This document shows positions 8,793 through 16,670 of a stretch of 64,000 nt of DNA, piece after piece. Origin of the DNA: Paenibacillus sp. YPG26. GTDB taxonomy: Bacteria; Bacillota; Bacilli; Paenibacillales; Paenibacillaceae. Below the pieces are notes generated by a model, which saw only the letters and a program-made list of their open reading frames with translations, ran no database searches and was not told the origin of the DNA. Each line of letters starts with the position of its first letter. Position 1 is the stretch's first letter. The position numbers were made by a program, and so were the translations under genes. The stretch lies in contig NZ_CP084530.1 in NCBI RefSeq assembly GCF_023704175.1, positions 2,707,501 to 2,771,500 on the forward strand, written 5' to 3'.

Positions 8793-9833
8793 ATGACGAT
8801 GACTACAGAACAAATCCATAAATATGTCCTCACCTACCTGGAGAGCATGGAATGCCAGGTGCTTGAACAGTCTCCTTATCATGTAATGGTCAAGCTGTCG
8901 CCTGAGGCCGATAAGGAGCTTACAGGCCGCCCTTATTATTGGGGCTTTATCGAACGGACTAACACAGAGCCGGAGACCATGTCGTTCCTCTTCGTCTTTG
9001 ACCCTGAGAAATATGAGCAGGCTGAAATCGCCAAGACAGCCCAGGCGAATGAATCGCGGAGAGCCGCTCTCCATACGCAGCTGAACAAGCCTCTAATTAC
9101 ATCCGGCGAAGCAGCAGCTAGTTCATCTCCTTCACAGACGGAGGACAGCATTCTTGGGAGATACTTCGGAGTGGTGCGTCCGCTTCCGAATGTAGGTCCA
9201 GGCCGAATACACCGGGAGCATCTGCACTTTGGAAGCCCTCGCCTGCAGCAGATATTTACGGCGGCCCGGCGCGGGGGAAGCTGTGTCTATTTGTTCGAGG
9301 ACGCTGGCCCCAGACAACGGGCCACGCTGTTCCCAGCGGCATACGAGCCGTGGTTGGGCATAAGCTTCAAAGTAGAATTTGCCTGTGATATGAAGCGGGA
9401 GGAGCTGCATTTCATGGGAATATCCCTGGTTAGTCAGAAGATAGATTTTCATTTCCGTGATCGGCTGAGTACCAGATCTCTTGTGCCAAGATTACCTGAG
9501 AATGTCCACATTGAACCCTCCTCCATGACTCCCGCAGAAGCCAGAGATGCCCTGGAAGCCTCACTACAGAGCAAGCTAAGTGAACTCGATTCAAGCTGGG
9601 CAGTTGAAGCAGCTGAACGGCTTCAAGAGGAGCTTGAGCTAATCGATGCTTATTATGAAGATCTCCTGCTCGAGGAGGACGAGGAGAAAAGGAACTCAGC
9701 GAGAGAGCAGTATGAAGCAAGACGGGAGGAGATTCGCTGGCAGTATGAACCGCGTATCCTGGTAACTGCCATTAATTGCGGCATATTTCATCTGCGGCAG
9801 GAGCATGCCGGACGAAATGAGCATTATCGATAA
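8793..9833 (+). CDS. yqhG: YqhG family protein, partner of the SNF2 helicase
   Basis: A 346-aa soluble protein with the N-terminal block LTYLESMECQVLEQSPYHVM and the tryptophan-containing PYYWGFIERTN typical of YqhG. A highly charged, likely coiled-coil helix rich in Glu/Arg lies at about 255-325 (ELSSW through YEARREEIRW). No catalytic motif is recognisable. The start follows AGGAGG, and the gene is almost contiguous with yqhH, indicating one transcript. The function of the family is unknown; adapter or nucleic-acid-binding partner of the helicase is a guess. Confidence 0.85.
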   Translation: MTMTTEQIHKYVLTYLESMECQVLEQSPYHVMVKLSPEADKELTGRPYYWGFIERTNTEPETMSFLFVFDPEKYEQAEIAKTAQANESRRAALHTQLNKPLITSGEAAASSSPSQTEDSILGRYFGVVRPLPNVGPGRIHREHLHFGSPRLQQIFTAARRGGSCVYLFEDAGPRQRATLFPAAYEPWLGISFKVEFACDMKREELHFMGISLVSQKIDFHFRDRLSTRSLVPRLPENVHIEPSSMTPAEARDALEASLQSKLSELDSSWAVEAAERLQEELELIDAYYEDLLLEEDEEKRNSAREQYEARREEIRWQYEPRILVTAINCGIFHLRQEHAGRNEHYR

Positions 9834-9851
9834 AACATCGCAAAAATAGAA

Positions 9852-9905
9852 AGCCGGCGACAAGCTTGTCCCGACAGGTTGCAACAGTCTTCTGCCGGCT
9901 GTTTC
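9852..9905 (+). terminator. Terminator-like hairpin after yqhG
   Basis: AGCCGGC (9852-9858) pairs with GCCGGCT (9894-9900) followed by GTTTC. The long loop contains a second perfect palindrome, GACAAGCTTGTC (9859-9870). It is probably the end of the yqhHG transcript. Confidence 0.5.
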
Positions 9906-9941
9906 ACTACAATAGGTACACTGACTTCCAACCACAAGGAA

Positions 9942-9968
9942 CGCTAGTACTCGCTAGTACTTAGTACT
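9942..9968 (+). repeat. Tandem CGCTAGTACT repeat upstream of the secreted orphan gene
   Basis: The decamer CGCTAGTACT occurs twice in direct tandem (9942-9951, 9952-9961), and a third partial copy TAGTACT follows at 9962-9968. The last two copies also form the palindrome AGTACT-T-AGTACT. It lies 30-55 bp before the start codon at 9997, where an operator would be expected. Confidence 0.6.
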
Positions 9969-9996
9969 AAACCAAATTAGGCAGGTGTTCTAATCC

Positions 9997-10947
9997 ATGA
10001 AGAGTTGTCTGAACAAGCTCTTTCGTACCAGTTTATGTATGACCCTGCTCTTCGGGGGGACCTTAAGCATAGCCAGCCCCTTTTCTAATGCAGCCCCTTC
10101 TCTTCAATCTGGTCAAGCAATAGAGAAGCTTGAAGCTCCTGCTGAATTGAATCAATTTATACAAGATATTCTGGGTGCATTGTCGGAACAGAGCCCTTTT
10201 CAGAGCTGGAAAAAAGCTGATTTCACCGCCGAGCCGCTCGGGCCGGGTACCCATGCCTGGCTCATTACACTCAGAAGCACCTCCTCTCCCTCAGGAGGTT
10301 ACCTGATTATCGGAGCCAAGCCGGATGGTGGTTACGCATTAATCGAATATGGGCTGGGAGACGAGTCTCCATTCGCCGCCAAGTCGCTCGAGCATGCGCT
10401 CACTCTGTTCAGGGGCCTTGGGGAAGATTCTGACCTTCGGATCGAGAAGCTGTATGCGGGACCTGCCCTGGCCGAATGGAGAATTTGTGCCAAAAGCTCG
10501 CCTGAGCAGGGCAGATATTTCGACGCGGTTAGCGGAGAACTTCTGCCCGGGACAGATACTGCCTGGAAGAAGCAGCCGGCCCTTATGACGGCATCTGATT
10601 CTAGGCTGATCCACAGCGGCAGCATGGTCACCGTTCCAATGAAATCGGTAGTCACCGCACCCGCATACGATACTTATGAGAACATTGCGTGGATGAATCA
10701 GAAGGCGCTGCAGGTGAATACAAGCTCTTTTATCAAGCATCTCAAGCACAAGAAAAAGCTGATCTACGCCTCCAGAGGGTCAGACCGTTCTTATTCCACT
10801 TCTCTTTCTATCAACGGATTTCAGCACTGGGACGGGCCCACAACCGATAGCCTTTATGTAATCTCCACTCACAGTGATTCGGTCCGATGGATCTCCCTGA
10901 TATCTTTAGAGAGCATGGGAGAGTTCTATAATGCAGAGGGTCCTTGA
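9997..10947 (+). CDS. Secreted protein of unknown function
   Basis: A 316-aa protein with a clear Sec signal peptide: positively charged start (MKSCLNKLFR), hydrophobic core around residues 12-27, and probable cleavage after SNA-A near residue 32. The mature part is about 285 residues with no cysteine pair or catalytic motif I can recognise; alternating short strands (SGGYLIIGAKPDGGYALIEYG) suggest a beta-rich, possibly PepSY/inhibitor-like fold, but this is only an impression. The start follows GCAGGTG. It is monocistronic, between the yqhG hairpin and a strong bidirectional terminator, and preceded by an unusual tandem repeat. Confidence 0.75.
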   Translation: MKSCLNKLFRTSLCMTLLFGGTLSIASPFSNAAPSLQSGQAIEKLEAPAELNQFIQDILGALSEQSPFQSWKKADFTAEPLGPGTHAWLITLRSTSSPSGGYLIIGAKPDGGYALIEYGLGDESPFAAKSLEHALTLFRGLGEDSDLRIEKLYAGPALAEWRICAKSSPEQGRYFDAVSGELLPGTDTAWKKQPALMTASDSRLIHSGSMVTVPMKSVVTAPAYDTYENIAWMNQKALQVNTSSFIKHLKHKKKLIYASRGSDRSYSTSLSINGFQHWDGPTTDSLYVISTHSDSVRWISLISLESMGEFYNAEGP

Positions 10948-10989
10948 TTATCCTGCCACAGCACAGAAGCTGCAAGCCACGGCCAGACG

Positions 10990-11036
10990 CCAAACAAAGC
11001 TGATCCCTCTGACGGTATCAGCTTCGTTTGGTTTTG
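10990..11036. terminator. Bidirectional terminator between the secreted orphan and yqzE
   Basis: Fifteen-base arms (10990-11004 and 11017-11031) pair with a single mismatch around a 12-nt loop and are followed by TTTT on the plus strand. It separates two convergent genes. Confidence 0.8.
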
Positions 11037-11045
11037 ATAAGAGAA

Positions 11046-11267
11046 TTAAAATTCGTGTGAAGAGTTTTTCCGCCGGCGTTCCTTCCGGAGCGGATCCGGC
11101 CTGCTCCCCCACCACATCTCAATGGCAAGAGGAATCATGCCGAACCATTTACGAGTCCAGGGCTCACGTTGATTCCGCTGCTCTTGTCTGCGAACTTCCT
11201 TAGGTGTCTCAACAAAATGGACAACCTTCTCGGTAATTATCTTCACAAGTTCATCGCCACTAGCCAT
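11046..11267 (-). CDS. yqzE: YqzE family small protein
   Basis: A 73-aa basic protein with the family pattern: N-terminal SGDELVKIITEKVVHFVETP, a charged linker, then the conserved WTRKWFGMIPLAIEMWW aromatic patch. In B. subtilis yqzE lies after the comG competence operon, but here it stands alone and no com genes are in the window. The start is well supported by AAGGAGGG 10 nt upstream. Function is unknown. The C-terminal Arg/Lys-rich tail is longer than in the Bacillus protein. Confidence 0.75.
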   Translation of the reverse strand: MASGDELVKIITEKVVHFVETPKEVRRQEQRNQREPWTRKWFGMIPLAIEMWWGSRPDPLRKERRRKNSSHEF

Positions 11268-11444
11268 AATGACGATCCCTCCTTCTAGACACAGGACAGA
11301 ATTCCCTGCTGCAATCTTTTAGTTATATTGTGCTCTTCACTCCACATTCTTATTCACCAGCTATCCGATTCGCAGGGTCATACATCATTTCCTGCTCTTT
11401 AGGCCAAGATAGAGGTAAAAGAAACCAAGATAAAGGTGAGCAAC

Positions 11445-12140
11445 ATGCGGCGATTAATTTCAATTCTGATAGGCTTGCAGCTAATTACGGTCTGGATATC
11501 TCCACAACGGATACACGCCAATCCCCAGGATATGGAGAGGCTCTCCCGGCATGCTTTCCCCGAACCTGTTATTCTGATTGATGCAGGCCATGGCGGAGTG
11601 GACGGGGGAACCTCATTCAGAGAAATCCTGGAGAAGGACATCAACCTGGACATCTCGCGCAAATTGTATCTCCTGCTGAAGAGCAAAGGCTATGCAGCTG
11701 CCTTGAACCGCTCCGCAGACTACGCGCTCAGTGATGACAACCAGTGGCTGAACAGCCGCTCCAGACACAGGCGCGATCTTGCCCAGAGAAAAGGGCTCAG
11801 TGACGAGCTGAGTACCTCTATCGTGGTAAGTATTCATTTGAATTGGGCCCATAGCCGGACCCAGCGAGGGCCCCTGGTTCTGCACCAAAATGAAGGCAGG
11901 AGCGCAGTCCTAGCCTGGAGTATCCAGAATGAGCTGAACACGGTGTTCGGTACCCGTTCATCCCCTGCGCTCGGCAGACCCTTTTACCTGCTGAATCATA
12001 TTCAATCCCCAGCCGTGATCGTCGAGACCGGATTCCTAAGCAATGCTGAGGACCGGGCTATGCTGACCAGACCCACAGAGCAGATGGAAGTAGCTAAAGC
12101 GATCGTAGCCGGGATTATGGCGTATTTCACGGAACTATAA
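11445..12140 (+). CDS. cwlD: N-acetylmuramoyl-L-alanine amidase, CwlD-like
   Basis: A 231-aa Amidase_3 enzyme that cleaves the lactam/amide bond between MurNAc and the stem peptide. An N-terminal hydrophobic segment (residues 3-18) anchors or exports it. Zinc ligands are visible in LIDAGHGGVDGG (His), EKD (Glu) and SIHLNW (His), and the catalytic Glu in VIVETGFLSN. Size and the C-terminal ETGFLSN/AEDRAML pattern resemble CwlD, which makes muramic delta-lactam in spore cortex. I use the ATG at 11445 behind AAGGTGAG; a GTG at 11436 would add three residues. The 3' end overlaps the convergent deacetylase gene by 14 bp. Confidence 0.85.
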   Translation: MRRLISILIGLQLITVWISPQRIHANPQDMERLSRHAFPEPVILIDAGHGGVDGGTSFREILEKDINLDISRKLYLLLKSKGYAAALNRSADYALSDDNQWLNSRSRHRRDLAQRKGLSDELSTSIVVSIHLNWAHSRTQRGPLVLHQNEGRSAVLAWSIQNELNTVFGTRSSPALGRPFYLLNHIQSPAVIVETGFLSNAEDRAMLTRPTEQMEVAKAIVAGIMAYFTEL

Positions 12141-13020
12141 AATCCGGCTTAGACCGCTCCCGGGCCAAATCACTGACACCTACGAACTCCGCCTCCTGCT
12201 TCAGCATGTGAATCGAATGCCGAAGTACGGAGGCAGTTCTCTTCCCTCCCGAGCCCACATGGCCAATGGTGACACAGCTCTCATGATTCTTCAGCCACTT
12301 GGATACCTTCCCGATCTGCCTGGAAATATGATCATCAGTTGCGACATCATCCAGAAAGATATGGTTATACACCTGTGGAAGCCCCTTTTGCTCACACAGC
12401 TTGCCGACGACAGACTGATGATTGGTCTTGCTGTCCACGAAGAACAATCCCCGCTCTTTACAGATATCCAATACGATGGACATGATGCGTTCGTCCGCCG
12501 TCACTTTGGATCCCATATGGTTATTGATCCCTACAGCATAAGGCACATTATCAATCGCCGCCTCCACACGCTTCCGTACCTCTTCATTAGGCAGCTTAGC
12601 CAGAACAGCCCCGGGTCCGAGCCATTCCGGCTTCCCCTGCTTCGGTTCCATGGGTAAATGAACGAGCACATCGTAACCCCGCTCATGAGCCCGCTTCGCA
12701 TCCTGCTGCGTGGTCTGAAGAAAAGGCATGACCGCTACCGTCAATTTAACGGGCATGGACAAGATTTCATCAGTCCCCTCCATCTTGTTGCCCAGATCAT
12801 CGATAATGACAGCAAGCTTCTTCTTAGGCTGAACCTTCGGGTTCTGGGCCTCTCCTACTGGGTCAGACATAACAACGGATTCTTCTGGTATCGTATAACC
12901 TGTATCCGTCAGCGCATATGCCGATGCAGGATTACCCAGCAGGTACCCACCCAATGTTAGAACCATTGCCACTCTGCGGCTTATACCCTTTGAAACGCCC
13001 TTTGTCTTGAGTCTATTCAT
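12127..13020 (-). CDS. Divergent polysaccharide deacetylase (YibQ family), exported
   Basis: A 297-aa protein with a signal/anchor sequence (RRVAMVLTLGGYLLGNPASAYA) followed by the divergent polysaccharide deacetylase domain (PF04748 type). Diagnostic pieces are LAVIIDDLG, the TVAVMPF strand, YDVLVHLPMEP, VGINNHMGSKVT and GLFFVDSKTN. The fold is that of NodB-like carbohydrate esterases, but activity in this subfamily is not firmly established. The start at 13020 has AGGAGG 8 nt upstream; the frame extends further upstream without support. It converges on and slightly overlaps cwlD, so both cell-wall genes share their 3' ends. Confidence 0.85.
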   Translation of the reverse strand: MNRLKTKGVSKGISRRVAMVLTLGGYLLGNPASAYALTDTGYTIPEESVVMSDPVGEAQNPKVQPKKKLAVIIDDLGNKMEGTDEILSMPVKLTVAVMPFLQTTQQDAKRAHERGYDVLVHLPMEPKQGKPEWLGPGAVLAKLPNEEVRKRVEAAIDNVPYAVGINNHMGSKVTADERIMSIVLDICKERGLFFVDSKTNHQSVVGKLCEQKGLPQVYNHIFLDDVATDDHISRQIGKVSKWLKNHESCVTIGHVGSGGKRTASVLRHSIHMLKQEAEFVGVSDLARERSKPDFIVP

Positions 13021-13210
13021 AACCTGCTCCTCCTGCCTGGCACATTTGGTCCCTTCATTGTGTGAGCTTAAGAGTTCAAATATGTATGGCAAAACAGGAG
13101 CTTTCAGGAATAGGTTGATAGCTGGACAAAATAAACCCGTAATGAGGTTCGTAGAACTGCGCGTTGCTGCTTAACGATCAATTCCCGGTTCATGATAATC
13201 TACATATTAA

Positions 13211-13251
13211 AAGAACAGGCCCTACAATTAGTAATTGTAGGGCCTGTTCTT
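13211..13251. terminator. Terminator of tRNA-Leu
   Basis: Two 20-base arms (13211-13230 and 13232-13251) form a perfect hairpin with one central base. On the minus strand it ends in TTCTTTTAA, about 12 bp after the tRNA 3' end. Confidence 0.85.
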
Positions 13252-13262
13252 ATTAACATTAA

Positions 13263-13346
<84 letters not shown>

Positions 13347-13510
13347 TCATTGTCTCTTGCAGAAGATGTTCTCTGCGGCGACAAGATATATCTTATCATG
13401 GAAGTCTAACCAAGTCAACAACCTTTTTATATTTTTTCTTCCCCATTGATATTCATCAAATAATCTGGTTAAAATAAGAACATAAGTTCGCATCAAGGGT
13501 GGTGATATCT

Positions 13511-13906
13511 ATGGCTGTTCCAAATATAAATACAGATGAGCTCAGCTTGATCAAGAGCTGGTTGATGCTCACATTTATACGCAAAGTCTTCGAGCGCGAT
13601 TCCCGGATACTTATAGACAGCGGCGTTCTTAAGAGCCCTCAGGTATATGTGGATATGATTCGCAGCGGTTCGGACAGGGTCGCGGTGGTGATGACCGGAA
13701 TCCAGAATGAACTCACGAAACGCAAGATCAGAATCTACGAGGTTAAGCAGGCAAGTCAAGGAATTGAAGCCAGGTATGTATGCCGCAGCTACCACGGCGA
13801 GATGAACATCCCCTGGTCTGCGTTAAGAAGTGAGATGCCCAGCCGGATGAGAGCCTATTTAGGCGTTGAGCAAGGCATGCAGAACGGGCATCTGAGCCCT
13901 ATCTAG
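13511..13906 (+). CDS. Conserved hypothetical protein
   Basis: A 131-aa soluble protein I do not recognise. It starts at ATG 13511 behind AAGGGTGG; in-frame GTG codons at 13499 and 13502 would overlap the ribosome binding site. It is predicted mostly helical with beta segments (RVAVVMTGIQNEL, KIRIYEV) and an aromatic/Cys patch (ARYVCRSYHGEMNIPW). No signal peptide or membrane segment is present. It is flanked by the tRNA and, beyond a weak hairpin (ATACCCT 13933-13939 / AGGGTAT 13958-13964), a convergent gene. Confidence 0.7.
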   Translation: MAVPNINTDELSLIKSWLMLTFIRKVFERDSRILIDSGVLKSPQVYVDMIRSGSDRVAVVMTGIQNELTKRKIRIYEVKQASQGIEARYVCRSYHGEMNIPWSALRSEMPSRMRAYLGVEQGMQNGHLSPI

Positions 13907-13999
13907 CCGCTTCCTGCTCACACACATGACAAATACCCTCTGCACACGCAGTGTCAAAGGGTATCTCTGTCATCATGCAGCTGATGGCGCACTGCCTTG

Positions 14000-14332
14000 T
14001 CACTGGGTCAACGCCTGCTCTACTCTTGTAGCACCTTGGGACAGAATATGGCCTGAGCTGACGGCTGCCGCGGCGGCTGCCGTTTCACGAATTTCAGCAT
14101 CCGTGGCCCCCTTGGATCTGGCCTCTTCCGTATGGTAGAACGTACACACCTCATTATTGGCGAACAGGCTGATTCCGAGGGCAATTAACTGCTTGGTCTT
14201 GGCATCCAATTCTCCTGCGGCCAGTGACTTGCCAGTGAAGTCATGATAGGCTTCAGCCACGCCAGGCATATACTCACCAAAAGCATGAATTCCATCTTTA
14301 TATGCTCTTACTTTATCACTCTTCTGAGACAT
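14000..14332 (-). CDS. Carboxymuconolactone decarboxylase-family protein (AhpD-like fold)
   Basis: A 110-aa all-helical protein of the CMD/AhpD fold: ELDAKTKQLIALGISLFANNEVCTFYHTEEARSKGATDAEI is characteristic (quoted in pieces: ELDAKTKQLIALGISL, then CTFYH). AhpD-type enzymes carry CxxCxxxH; here the first Cys is Asn (NEVCTFYH), so the disulfide reductase chemistry is probably absent and this belongs to the non-redox subgroup. The start at 14332 follows GAGGTG; a GTG at 14341 is possible. Its substrate is unknown. Confidence 0.8.
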   Translation of the reverse strand: MSQKSDKVRAYKDGIHAFGEYMPGVAEAYHDFTGKSLAAGELDAKTKQLIALGISLFANNEVCTFYHTEEARSKGATDAEIRETAAAAAAVSSGHILSQGATRVEQALTQ

Positions 14333-14413
14333 GGTCAGCACCTCTTCCTTGTATAGATCAGCCCAATGCAGCCGTTCTCTATTACAATGTCCGGGGGGTG
14401 GCCAATATATGCT

Positions 14414-14629
14414 CTATACTTCAAAAGAAATACGCGGTTCTTTGGCCGGTTGGAACGTATAATTCCTATCCAGCTTGACAATATTACGGTTCGGACGCCG
14501 GATCATGACCTGTGTATCACTCCAGGCCACGACAATCCCCCTGACATCATTCTCGGGAATCGCATCCCGAATGACCCGGACCTTCTCTCCGGATAGGCGG
14601 AATGCATCCAATGCTTCATCACTAATCAT
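14414..14629 (-). CDS. Small conserved hypothetical protein
   Basis: A 71-aa basic protein without signal or membrane segment. The pattern VRVIRDAIPENDVRGIVVAW followed by QVMIRRPNRNIVKLDR suggests a small all-beta, SH3-like barrel that might bind nucleic acid, but I do not recognise the family. AAGGAGG lies 13 nt upstream of the ATG, slightly long spacing. It precedes the CMD-family gene in the same direction with an 81-bp gap. Confidence 0.6.
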   Translation of the reverse strand: MISDEALDAFRLSGEKVRVIRDAIPENDVRGIVVAWSDTQVMIRRPNRNIVKLDRNYTFQPAKEPRISFEV

Positions 14630-14806
14630 GTTCTTGTCATTCCCTCCTTATAGACAGACTTGATCATCGCATAAATATACCAGCATCGCGGCAAATCATC
14701 AAATCCAGACACAAAAACAGGCCATCTACCGGTTCACCGGCAAACGACCTGTCTGAACACGGGTATTATTCGCTCACCGTGTATATCAAAAGGTATTGCT
14801 CCCTAT

Positions 14807-15142
14807 TTATCTTTGTGCGTGTTCTTTGCTATCGTTCTTCTCGAACCAGAAGTCAAGCACTTTAGCCGACATCACACGTTCTTCAATATATGCTACCTGC
14901 TGAGGACTGAATTCTTCTCTCCATGGAAATGAGAGATCCTCACACATTCCCGCAATGGTCAGCAGCTGTGACCAGGCTACATACCGTTTGTACCAAAAGA
15001 ACTGCGGGTGTTCAAGCATATAGGGATAAAGGTCATCAAACTCTGTATGTTTGCAATCAAGAGCTCGCTCAAAGGTAACCTTGGCTTCACTTAGCTTCGT
15101 AACAAAATATTCTGCATTTACTACCGGTTGTTGTTCCCCCAT
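14807..15142 (-). CDS. Hypothetical protein
   Basis: A 111-aa acidic, aromatic-rich protein (YPYMLEHPQFFWYKRYVAWS, then DLSFPWREEFSPQQVAYIEE) predicted to be helical and soluble. GGAGAGGAGG lies 7 nt before the ATG, so it is very likely translated. I do not recognise the family. It stands downstream of xpt in the same direction, 88 bp away, and could be the distal gene of a dedA-xpt transcript. Confidence 0.65.
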   Translation of the reverse strand: MGEQQPVVNAEYFVTKLSEAKVTFERALDCKHTEFDDLYPYMLEHPQFFWYKRYVAWSQLLTIAGMCEDLSFPWREEFSPQQVAYIEERVMSAKVLDFWFEKNDSKEHAQR

Positions 15143-15230
15143 GTAGTTGCCTCCTCTCCCTACTTATCTCTTATTATAACTGAAAAGAAAGGCTCTGCAA
15201 AGCATTGTTATGAAATTGATTCCATTTTGC

Positions 15231-15803
15231 CTAGTCTTCAAAAGTGACCTTTCCATCAGTCAAGGATACAATCCGCACCAGCGATTCAAGGCGAATTCCC
15301 TGCTCGCGGATGGCTTTGCCCCCAGCCTGAAAGCTCTTCTCGACCACGATGCCGACGCCAACCAGCTCCGCACCCGAGCGCTGAATAATCTTAACCAGAC
15401 CACGGGCCGCATCGCCATTGGCGATAATATCATCGATGAACAGAATCCGGTCATTCTCCGAAATATACTGCTTGGACAGAAGAATATCCGTCACAATTCC
15501 TTTGGTGAATGACGGAACACGTTCACAGAGCGCGTCCGGGTCAGCCAGCAGCGTCTTCTTCCGGCGTGCGAATACCAGGGGGACTCCCAGCTCATAAGCG
15601 GTAGCAAAAGCCGCCGGAATCCCGGATGATTCAACAGTAACAACACGGGTAACCCCGTCTTCACGGAATCTCGCGGCAAATTCCTTGCCCATTTGCATCG
15701 TCAGCTCCGGATCCACTTGATGATTAAGAAGCGCGTCGAGCTTAAGCACCTGGTCCGAGATGACAACGCCTTCCTCCAGGATTCTTTGTTTTAGTGATTC
15801 CAT
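15231..15803 (-). CDS. xpt: Xanthine phosphoribosyltransferase
   Basis: A 190-aa type I PRTase converting xanthine and PRPP to XMP in purine salvage. The PRPP-binding loop is ILFIDDIIANGDAARGL (about 123-139), and the N-terminal LKQRILEEGVVISDQVLKL and FARRKKT blocks are typical of Xpt. AGGAGGAG precedes the ATG. Unlike B. subtilis there is no purine riboswitch: only 24 bp separate it from the upstream dedA-type gene, so expression depends on that transcript. Confidence 0.93.
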   Translation of the reverse strand: MESLKQRILEEGVVISDQVLKLDALLNHQVDPELTMQMGKEFAARFREDGVTRVVTVESSGIPAAFATAYELGVPLVFARRKKTLLADPDALCERVPSFTKGIVTDILLSKQYISENDRILFIDDIIANGDAARGLVKIIQRSGAELVGVGIVVEKSFQAGGKAIREQGIRLESLVRIVSLTDGKVTFED

Positions 15804-15827
15804 GGCTTTCTCCTCCTAAAAAATAAT

Positions 15828-16487
15828 CTAATCTGTATTCTCTGACTGACTGGATGGGGCAGCCTGTCCCCTCTCAGACTTGCTCAATCTCTTTGCCCTG
15901 AGACTTCGTATGAACAGATAGATAATAACTCCGATCAAACAAAGTACGATAACCAGCAGAGCCATGCGCCACATATGATGATGAACATAATAAGCCATTT
16001 TTCTCCAATGATGCCCTACTGTAGCTCCAAGCAGCATAAACGTTGTACACCATATGGCGGCACCGATACTTGCATAAATCAAGTACAAATAAAGCGGAAG
16101 ACGGTATACCCCCGATAAATATGAGGTTAGCTGACGCAGACCCGGAACGAAATAACCGAACAGGACACTCCAGTTCCCGTAGCGGGCGAACCATTTCTCG
16201 GTTGTCGCCAGTCTGCTTGGAGTGATGAAGATCCATTTCCCGAATTTGTGAAGCAGAGGTGTGCCCACTACTCTTCCGAGCGTGTAGCTAAGAATCATCC
16301 CCGTCATACTGCCGAGAAAAGTCATAAGCAGTGCGATCCAGAACACAAAGTGCCCTTCTGCGGTCAGTCCTCCAAATGTCACAACCAACGTTTCATCGGG
16401 TATAGGAATGCCCATAAAGCCCAACGCGAGTAGTCCGAACATAGCCAAATAACCATATTGAGCGATATAAGACATAATTACACTCAA
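15828..16487 (-). CDS. DedA family membrane protein
   Basis: A 219-aa inner-membrane protein of the DedA/VTT superfamily, thought to flip or traffic phospholipids/undecaprenyl phosphate. The family signatures are the re-entrant GFMGIPIPDETLVVTFGGL near the N-terminus and FGYFVPGLRQLTSYLSGVY, followed by three C-terminal membrane segments and a charged tail. I choose TTG at 16487, which has AAAGGTGAG 8 nt upstream; ATG 16475 is close by but lacks such spacing, and an ATG at 16541 adds unrelated basic residues. It is probably co-transcribed with xpt. Confidence 0.85.
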   Translation of the reverse strand: MSVIMSYIAQYGYLAMFGLLALGFMGIPIPDETLVVTFGGLTAEGHFVFWIALLMTFLGSMTGMILSYTLGRVVGTPLLHKFGKWIFITPSRLATTEKWFARYGNWSVLFGYFVPGLRQLTSYLSGVYRLPLYLYLIYASIGAAIWCTTFMLLGATVGHHWRKMAYYVHHHMWRMALLVIVLCLIGVIIYLFIRSLRAKRLSKSERGQAAPSSQSENTD

Positions 16488-16670
16488 GATATATCTCACC
16501 TTTCTAAAGATACAGCGCAAGCTCTGCTTAAGAATGGACATGTTGCAGTCATGTCCCGCCTCCGTACCACATACCTTGTACTATATATAGCACAGATCCG
16601 GGAGGTTCGGAAGTCATGTACTTCCAAAGTTACCCGCTGGGAGCTCCGCGAAACGGTAAGGAGGAAAAAG

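Noticed and set aside
10931..11203. Plus-strand frame of 90 codons after the secreted orphan
   Set aside because: It spans the bidirectional terminator and is antisense to yqzE, with no ribosome binding site.
15804..15828. Purine riboswitch upstream of xpt
   Set aside because: Only 24 bp separate xpt from the upstream gene; there is no room for the aptamer.
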